Source of the DNA: Sphingomonas sp. PR090111-T3T-6A | GTDB taxonomy: Bacteria > Pseudomonadota > Alphaproteobacteria > Sphingomonadales > Sphingomonadaceae | Direction: 5' to 3' | Length of the DNA stretch: 64,000 bases | Assembly (NCBI RefSeq): GCF_000383095.1 | Contig: NZ_AORL01000021.1 | Location: 124,001-188,000 of the forward strand | Translations under genes and position numbers: made by a program | Part shown: positions 58,607 to 64,000 of the stretch, in pieces | Layout of the letters: each line of letters starts with the position of its first letter | Position numbering within the stretch: the stretch's first letter is position 1 | The notes under the pieces: generated by a model | Database searches by the model: none | What the model saw: only the letters and a program-made list of their open reading frames with translations | What the model was told of the DNA's origin: nothing

Positions 58607-60417
58607 GCGAGCGCGGCCTCCACCATCGCGAAAGGGCGCGGCCCTGCGTCCAGCACGGTCGCGTGGAAGCTGTGCACATCGAAACGGCGGCCGGTTGCCG
58701 TCCGCGCATGGTCGCGCAGCGCAAGCAGCCGGTGGAGGCCGAGCGTCGGGCTCACCGCCTCGCCGGGCAGCGCCATGATGCGGTCGATCGCACCACCCTG
58801 CGGAGCGCCGGTCATCTGCGTCATCTCCGCCTCGGCCTGCTCGCGCGTCCAGCGCTGGGCGTGGACGCCGATGTCCGTCACCAGCCGCGCGGCGCGCAGC
58901 AGTTCGTCGGAGAGGCGGGCGATGTCGCCCCACGGGTCGCGGGCGAACAGGCCCTGCTCGGCGGCGAGGCGCTCGGCATAGCAGGCCCAGCCGGCGCTGA
59001 TCGCGGACCATGCGCCCATCCGGGCGAGCAGGGGGCGCTCCTTCGTCGCGCGGCTTGCCTGAAGGTGGAGGCCCGGCAATCCCAGATGATAGGCGAGCGG
59101 CGGCACCCCCGGCATGGGCAGCGCGTGGACGGAGCGCGTGTCCAGCCACAGCGCGGCCGCGCGGCTGCCGTCGATCGCGGCGGGCATGTAGAAGGAGCCG
59201 CCGACGGTCCGCAGCCCCGCTTCGGGCAGGGGGCGAATATCCAGCGGTGGCGTGTCGCTCGCCGGCACCAGATGCGGCAGGACGGCGCGTGCCGCGTCGA
59301 TCCGGGCCTGCGCGGCCTGGAGCAGCGAGGTGCGGCCGCCCTCGTCGTCGCTCTCGATGAACTCGGGGTGGGCGGCGAAGGCAGCGGCGACCCGATCCGC
59401 GAGGCTGCCCTTGTGGAGCCCTCGCAGCGTCAGCCGCCGATCGAGCAGCCCGGCGATCCGCGCCACCTCGTCCCGGCCGAACGCCTGCGAATCGGCGAGG
59501 CTCATCGCCGTGTCCCCGGCGCGGGCGACGTTGGCGGCGTGGAGCGCCTCGCCGTCCTTCTGCGCCCACAGGCCGATCTCGGGGCGCCCGCGGCGGGTCA
59601 GCGCGGCCGTGGTGTCGCGGAGCATGGCCATGGCGGGCTGGACATGCTTCTCGATGGTCAGCGCCGCCTGCCGGGTGGCCGCCGCTCGCTGATCGGCGTC
59701 CGCGATCCGCTGGCCCAGCGCGACCACCAGCGGATGCCGCTCGGCCGGCACCAGAAGGAAGGCGTCCATCTGCGGCAGTGCGGCGCGGCTGACGGCGGCG
59801 GGAGGCACGCATCCGGTCGACTCGTCCGCCCGCATCGCCTCCGCGACACCCAGCAGCGCGGTCCCATAGACGTCCAGCCGTGCCTGCCATGCATCGATGG
59901 CGGCAGGCGTCGTGACATCCTGCATCAGCCGCATGGAGGTCGGTGTCGAGACGTGCGGGCCGGAAAAAGCGGTGGCGAGGTAAGGCTGGTGGATCGCGGC
60001 CAGCGGATCGTTGCGGCCATAGGAGACATCCGCGCTCGTCATGGTGGCGTCGAGCTGGGCGCGCACGGTCGCGGTCTGCGCGTCGCAGCCCCCGGCCGGG
60101 ATCATCGCCCGCGCGCCCGCGACCGCCAGCCTGAGAGCGGCGCGCCCGTCCGGCGACCAGTCGTCACAGCGCCGCGCTGCCGGCCCTCCGGCGGATGCTT
60201 CCAGCAGGCCCGCGGTCACCGCCGCCTCGGGCAGCAGCGACAGGATGGGGGCCGTCACCGTGTCGAGGCCGGCCGGCGGCGTAGGGCAATGGGTCTCCAC
60301 GTCCGCCGCGAACGCCCGCGCCGGGCCGACAAAAGCCACGCCCGCCGCCAGCATGGCCATCGCTTCGCGCCGCGTCTGTCCTGCCACCGTACCGATACTC
60401 CGATTACTGTCACGCAT
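58603..60417 (-). CDS. DUF885 family exported protein with altered metal motif
   Basis: 604 residues. The N-terminus contains twin arginines (TRREAMAML) before a hydrophobic stretch ending in ARAFA, so Tat export is likely. DUF885 proteins usually have HExxPGHH and a later EGWALYAE; here these read YHLGLPGLHLQ (443-453) and AGWACYAE, so the likely metal-binding Glu and one His are lost. It may be a non-catalytic member. Start ATG 60417 keeps the twin arginines; ATG 60360 would remove them. Confidence 0.75.
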   Translation of the reverse strand: MRDSNRSIGTVAGQTRREAMAMLAAGVAFVGPARAFAADVETHCPTPPAGLDTVTAPILSLLPEAAVTAGLLEASAGGPAARRCDDWSPDGRAALRLAVAGARAMIPAGGCDAQTATVRAQLDATMTSADVSYGRNDPLAAIHQPYLATAFSGPHVSTPTSMRLMQDVTTPAAIDAWQARLDVYGTALLGVAEAMRADESTGCVPPAAVSRAALPQMDAFLLVPAERHPLVVALGQRIADADQRAAATRQAALTIEKHVQPAMAMLRDTTAALTRRGRPEIGLWAQKDGEALHAANVARAGDTAMSLADSQAFGRDEVARIAGLLDRRLTLRGLHKGSLADRVAAAFAAHPEFIESDDEGGRTSLLQAAQARIDAARAVLPHLVPASDTPPLDIRPLPEAGLRTVGGSFYMPAAIDGSRAAALWLDTRSVHALPMPGVPPLAYHLGLPGLHLQASRATKERPLLARMGAWSAISAGWACYAERLAAEQGLFARDPWGDIARLSDELLRAARLVTDIGVHAQRWTREQAEAEMTQMTGAPQGGAIDRIMALPGEAVSPTLGLHRLLALRDHARTATGRRFDVHSFHATVLDAGPRPFAMVEAALA

Positions 60418-60451
60418 TGCCCTCGTGACATTCGGCGAGGCCCGCGACAAT

Positions 60452-61195
60452 ATGGTGCCCATGTTCAGGCTCGAAACGGACGGCCCCGTCGCACGAGTCG
60501 TGATCGAACGGGGCGAGAAGCGGAACGCGATCCCGATCGCGGGCTGGAGTGTGCTGGAACGCGTCGTCGGCGAAGCCGCGGCGTCCGATGCCAGACTGGT
60601 GGTCATCACCTCGTCTGACCCGGAGAGTTTCTGCGCGGGTGCGGACCTGTCGGAATTTCCGATGCTGATGGAGGATGTGCGCAAGCGACACGTCTTCCGC
60701 GGCGCGATGGCGAGCGCGCTGTCCCGCATCCGGGCGGTCGGCAAGCCGACGGTGGCGGTGATCGAGGGTGGGTGCTTCGGCGCGGGCGTGTCGCTGGCCA
60801 ATGCGTGCGACATGCGGATCGCTGGGCCGAGGGCGAGCTTCGCGATCACGCCGGCACGGTTCGGCATCTCCTATCCGCAGCCGGATCTGGCGCGGCTCGC
60901 CGAGCTGGTCGGGCCGGGGCAGGCGGCGCGTCTCGTTTACGGCGCCGAGACGATCGACGCCGCCGAGGCCCATCGCATCGGGCTGGTCGAGATGATCGAT
61001 GCGTCGGATCGGATCGGCGAGAGCATGATCGGCCGCATCGCGAGCAACGCGCCCTACAGCCTGTGCGCGCTCAAGGCGACGCTGGCGGGCCGCTGGGGCG
61101 TTGACAAGCGCTTCGACGACGCCTTCGCCTCGCCGGACTTCGTCGAGGGCTTCAAGGCGTTCAAGGCCGGCCGCAAGCCCGATTTCGCCGGATGA
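60452..61195 (+). CDS. Enoyl-CoA hydratase/isomerase family protein
   Basis: 247 residues with the crotonase fold: SSDPESFCAGADLSEFP and VAVIEGGCFGAGVSLANACD. Where true hydratases have two catalytic glutamates (GGGCELA and QPEI), this protein has Ser114 (GAGVSLA) and Pro134 (SFAITPARFG), so simple enoyl-CoA hydration is doubtful. Start 60452 (MVPMFRLE) or 60461. Overlaps the next gene by ATGA. Confidence 0.85.
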   Translation: MVPMFRLETDGPVARVVIERGEKRNAIPIAGWSVLERVVGEAAASDARLVVITSSDPESFCAGADLSEFPMLMEDVRKRHVFRGAMASALSRIRAVGKPTVAVIEGGCFGAGVSLANACDMRIAGPRASFAITPARFGISYPQPDLARLAELVGPGQAARLVYGAETIDAAEAHRIGLVEMIDASDRIGESMIGRIASNAPYSLCALKATLAGRWGVDKRFDDAFASPDFVEGFKAFKAGRKPDFAG

Positions 61196-61965
61196 CGGCA
61201 GAGACCGGGGAAGCCTGGCAGGCGATCGGCGCGGAACAGGCGATGGGCGGCATGGTCATCATTGCCGACCATGCTTCCTCGCATGTGCCCGAGGATGTGG
61301 ATCTCAGCATCGCGGCGGACGTGCTTACCCGCCATGTCGCGGTCGATATCGGCGTGGCGCCGCTGGCTGAGGCGTTGTGCGAGGCGCTTGGCTGCGATGC
61401 GATCCTCGGCGGCGTGTCGCGCCTGGTGTGCGATTTCAACCGCGAGGAGGGGGCGCCCGGCCTTTTCCCCATCGCCAGCGACGGCATCGCCATCCCCGGC
61501 AACGCGCTGGACGAGGCGGCGCGCGAGGCGCGGCTGACGCGCTTCTTCCGCCCCTATCATGACGCGGTGGCGGCGCGGATCGCGCGGGCCGAGCCGGCTT
61601 TGCTGATCTCGCTGCACAGCTTCACGCCTCGGCTCGAGTCGCATCCGGATCAGGCGCGCCCGTGGCAGATCGGCATCCTCTACAACGAGGACGAACGCGC
61701 GGCGCGTATCGCCATCCCGCTGCTCAAGGCGGCGGACATCGTGACCGGCGACAACGAGCCCTATTCGGGCCGTATCCTCAACGCGACGATGAACCGTCAC
61801 GGCGAGGCGGCGGGCCTTCCCTATCTCGGCATCGAGGTCCGGCAGGATCTGATCGGCGATGCGGAGGGCGTGGCGCTCTGGGCGGAGCGGCTCGCGCCGG
61901 TGATCCGCGCGACGTGGGAAGCCATGGCGACGAGCGGACATGACGCGGCCCGACGCCTTGCGTAA
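61192..61965 (+). CDS. N-formylglutamate amidohydrolase family protein
   Basis: 257 residues. Family features: VIIADHASSHVPED near the N-terminus, LVCDFNREEG, LISLHSFTPR and a C-terminal YLGIEVRQDLIGD. The canonical reaction frees glutamate from N-formylglutamate at the end of one histidine-degradation route, but no hut genes lie here. Coupled to the gene before by ATGA. Confidence 0.9.
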   Translation: MTAETGEAWQAIGAEQAMGGMVIIADHASSHVPEDVDLSIAADVLTRHVAVDIGVAPLAEALCEALGCDAILGGVSRLVCDFNREEGAPGLFPIASDGIAIPGNALDEAAREARLTRFFRPYHDAVAARIARAEPALLISLHSFTPRLESHPDQARPWQIGILYNEDERAARIAIPLLKAADIVTGDNEPYSGRILNATMNRHGEAAGLPYLGIEVRQDLIGDAEGVALWAERLAPVIRATWEAMATSGHDAARRLA

Positions 61966-61975
61966 GGAGGGCGCC

Positions 61976-62365
61976 ATGGCCCGTCCTCTTCTCCTTGCCC
62001 TGCTGTTCCTGACCCCGCTTGCGGCGTGCGACAAGGCGCCCGGCACCGGCTCGACCGGGCAACCGGCTGCCACGACCGCGCCAGCGGGCATTCCCTGCGC
62101 CATCCATGGCGCCAAGGCCTTCGCGAACGGCTGCTCGGTGGAGCGCAGCACGACCGAAGAGGGGCTGGTGCTGGTCCTCCATCATCCGGATGGTGGTTTC
62201 CGCCGCCTGCTGGTGACGACCGACGGGCGCGGCGTGGTCGCGGCCGATGGGTCGGAGCAAGCCAGCGTCTCGGTGGCCGGGCCGGGCATGATCGAGGTGG
62301 CGATCGGCGAGGACCGGTATCGCCTTCCCGCGACCGTGAAGGGGCAGGCGCTGCCGGAGCGATGA
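61976..62365 (+). CDS. Small putative lipoprotein
   Basis: 129 residues. MARPLLLALLFLTPLAAC is a lipoprotein signal (Cys18), with AAGGAGG 5 bases before ATG 61976, which decides the start. The mature part has two further cysteines (IPCAIHG and NGCSVER) that could form a disulfide and a compact beta-rich domain. Not recognised. Stop overlaps nnr by ATGA. Confidence 0.75.
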   Translation: MARPLLLALLFLTPLAACDKAPGTGSTGQPAATTAPAGIPCAIHGAKAFANGCSVERSTTEEGLVLVLHHPDGGFRRLLVTTDGRGVVAADGSEQASVSVAGPGMIEVAIGEDRYRLPATVKGQALPER

Positions 62366-63744
62366 CCGGCCGCCCGATCCTGACCGCCGCCGAAACCCGT
62401 GCCGCGGAAGAGGCGGCGATGGCGCGCGGCGTCTCCGTGTCCGAGTTGATGCGGCGCGCGGGCCGCGCGGTGGCGGATATCGCCTGGGATCGCTTCGGGC
62501 CATTGGAAACGCTGGTCGCTTGCGGGCCGGGCAATAATGGCGGCGACGGCTATGTGATCGCGACGCGCCTGCGCGAGCGCGGCGTGAAGGTGCGCGTGGG
62601 GGCGAGCGCTCCTCCAAAGACGGACGCGGCTCGGGAGGCCCGCGCGGCGTGGGGCGGCGCGGTGGAGCCTCTCTCCGATGCAGCTCCGGCTGCGATCTTC
62701 ATCGATGCTCTCTTCGGCACGGGGCTGACGCGAGCGCTCGCTGATGAGATCGCTTCGCCCGCGCGCCGGCTGATGGAAGCGGCGCGCCATCGCGTTGCGG
62801 TCGACTTGCTGAGTGGAGTGAGCACGGATGACGGCGCGGTGCTGACCGGCCTGCCGCCCGCGCATCTCACGGTCGCGTTGGGGGCGCTCAAGCGGGCGCA
62901 TCGGCTGATGCCGGCGGCGGCGTTATGTGGCTCGGTGGCGGTGGCCGACATCGGCCTCGATCTCCTTCCCGCCGCGGATATCCCGCGCGAGATCGCCCGG
63001 CCGCGCCTGCCGGGTCCGGGGTTCGAGAGCCACAAATATAGCCGCGGCAAGGTGCTGGTCGTGGCGGGCGCGATGCCGGGGGCGACGCTGCTCTCCGCGA
63101 TGGCGGCGCAGCGGGCGGGGGCTGGTTATGTCGAGTTGCTCGGCAATCCCGGCGAAGCACCGCCGCACGCTTTGGTCCGCCGCGCATGGGACGACGCGGC
63201 GTTGCGAGACGAGCGGATCGGCGCGATCATCGTTGGGCCGGGGCTGGGCAGCGATGCCGAGGCCGAGCGACGGCTGCGTCTCGCGCTCGATACTGGCAAG
63301 CCGCTGGTGCTGGACGCCGATGCCCTGACACTGCTCGCTCGGCAGGGGGCAGAACGGGTGGGAGTCCCGGCGGTGCTCACACCCCATGCCGGGGAATTTC
63401 AGCGGTTGTACGGCGATGTGTCCGGCTCGGCGCTCGACAAGGCACGCGAGGGTGCGCGGCGGTCCGGTGCCGTGGTGCTGCTCAAGGGCGCCTGCACCGT
63501 CGTCGCGCATCTCGATGGACGGGCGGCGATCGGAGCGCCTGCGCCGGCCTGGCTGGCGAGCGCGGGGACGGGGGATGTGCTGGCCGGCATCCTCGGCACG
63601 CTGCTCGCGCAGATGGCCGATCCCTTCGAGGCGGCGCAGGGCGCGGTGTGGCTGCACAGCGAGGCGGCGCGGCGTGCGGGGCCGGTGCTGATCGCGGATG
63701 ACCTCGTCGCGCATCTGCCGAACGTGGTGGCGGACTGCCTCTGA
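62362..63744 (+). CDS. nnr: Bifunctional NAD(P)H-hydrate repair enzyme
   Basis: 460 residues. The N-terminal YjeF_N epimerase domain (about 1-205, with CGPGNNGGDGYVIA) converts R- to S-NAD(P)HX, and the C-terminal ADP-dependent dehydratase domain (ribokinase-like, with TPHAGEFQRLYG and SAGTGDVLAGILG) restores NAD(P)H. Start ATG 62362 overlaps the lipoprotein stop by 4 bases. Confidence 0.95.
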   Translation: MTGRPILTAAETRAAEEAAMARGVSVSELMRRAGRAVADIAWDRFGPLETLVACGPGNNGGDGYVIATRLRERGVKVRVGASAPPKTDAAREARAAWGGAVEPLSDAAPAAIFIDALFGTGLTRALADEIASPARRLMEAARHRVAVDLLSGVSTDDGAVLTGLPPAHLTVALGALKRAHRLMPAAALCGSVAVADIGLDLLPAADIPREIARPRLPGPGFESHKYSRGKVLVVAGAMPGATLLSAMAAQRAGAGYVELLGNPGEAPPHALVRRAWDDAALRDERIGAIIVGPGLGSDAEAERRLRLALDTGKPLVLDADALTLLARQGAERVGVPAVLTPHAGEFQRLYGDVSGSALDKAREGARRSGAVVLLKGACTVVAHLDGRAAIGAPAPAWLASAGTGDVLAGILGTLLAQMADPFEAAQGAVWLHSEAARRAGPVLIADDLVAHLPNVVADCL

Positions 63745-63786
63745 GCTTGCCGGGAGAGGCGAAATGCGGGAAAGCGCGCGCGCCTT

Positions 63787-64000
63787 ATGACTGACGATCT
63801 CATCCTCCGCCTCGCCGCGCGCGGTGACGGCATGACCGCCGATGGCCGTACCATCCCCTTCGCGGCCCCCGGTGATCGCGTATCGGCCGACGGCTCGATC
63901 GCGCCCGGCCCGCACCACCAGACGCCGCCCTGCCGCCATTTCCCGACCTGCGGCGGCTGCACGCTCCAGCATGTCGATGACACGGCCTACAAGACCTATC
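63787..64000 (+). CDS. TrmA/RlmD-family 5-methyluridine RNA methyltransferase (5' part)
   Basis: The first 71 residues are visible before the window ends. The segment CRHFPTCGGCTLQHVDD is the iron-sulfur cysteine motif of class I RNA (uracil-5) methyltransferases such as RlmD. A TRAM-like N-terminal portion is short here. The exact target (23S rRNA or tRNA) cannot be told. Start ATG 63787. Confidence 0.85.
   Translation, partial: MTDDLILRLAARGDGMTADGRTIPFAAPGDRVSADGSIAPGPHHQTPPCRHFPTCGGCTLQHVDDTAYKTY

Overview
The window reads as a gene-dense chromosomal segment of a high-GC alphaproteobacterium, most likely a sphingomonad. This is inferred from the gene content: three TonB-dependent receptors, a FecI/FecR-type sigma/anti-sigma pair, DUF1192 and DUF1013/TrcR proteins, a DnaE with a degraded PHP site, and many 4-base start/stop overlaps (ATGA, GTGA, TTGA). 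I see no rRNA, tRNA, insertion sequence, prophage or CRISPR array. All genes appear intact except the two cut by the window edges.

Layout. 0-5 kb: a partial Oar-like TonB receptor on the minus strand, then a peroxide-response unit in which oxyR is divergent from a catalase gene followed by an ankyrin-repeat gene. Phased OxyR-type tetranucleotides lie between them. 5-14.2 kb: a chemosensory operon (STAS protein, cheY, cheA, cheW, transducer, second cheW, cheR, cheB) facing a soluble coiled-coil protein that carries two degenerate copies of the transducer signalling tip. 14.3-15.7 kb: a succinate-semialdehyde-type dehydrogenase. 15.7-26.3 kb: a probable surface-signalling and uptake locus with an ECF sigma factor, FecR, a TonB receptor with an STN signalling domain, a secreted six-hairpin-glycosidase-like protein, a flavin-dependent (tryptophan) halogenase and a further TonB receptor. 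The sigma gene and the STN receptor share an identical promoter-like motif. 26.4-30.1 kb: a DUF3142 lipoprotein overlapping a large exported protein of unknown function, then two small envelope proteins.

30.2-64 kb is mostly housekeeping: acyl-CoA dehydrogenase, clpA, a DUF1192 protein, quinone oxidoreductase, glutathione S-transferase, trcR, an unusual acyl-CoA-synthetase-like protein, then xseB-ispA-coaD, cyclophilin, queA, ligA, phhA and dnaE. These are followed by a radical SAM protein, a VOC protein, moaB-slt-UDG-like on the minus strand, ETF-ubiquinone oxidoreductase, a TPR protein, ispE, a DUF885 protein, an enoyl-CoA-hydratase-fold protein, an N-formylglutamate amidohydrolase, nnr, and the start of an RlmD/TrmA-type RNA methyltransferase.

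The best candidates for new biology are: (i) the sigma/anti-sigma/STN-receptor locus joined to a glycosidase-like protein and a halogenase, with its matching promoter pair; (ii) the soluble double-tip chemotaxis protein; and (iii) four proteins that keep a family fold but have lost the residues normally needed for its chemistry (acyl-CoA ligase, DUF885, enoyl-CoA hydratase, and the UDG-like protein, which lacks iron-sulfur cysteines).
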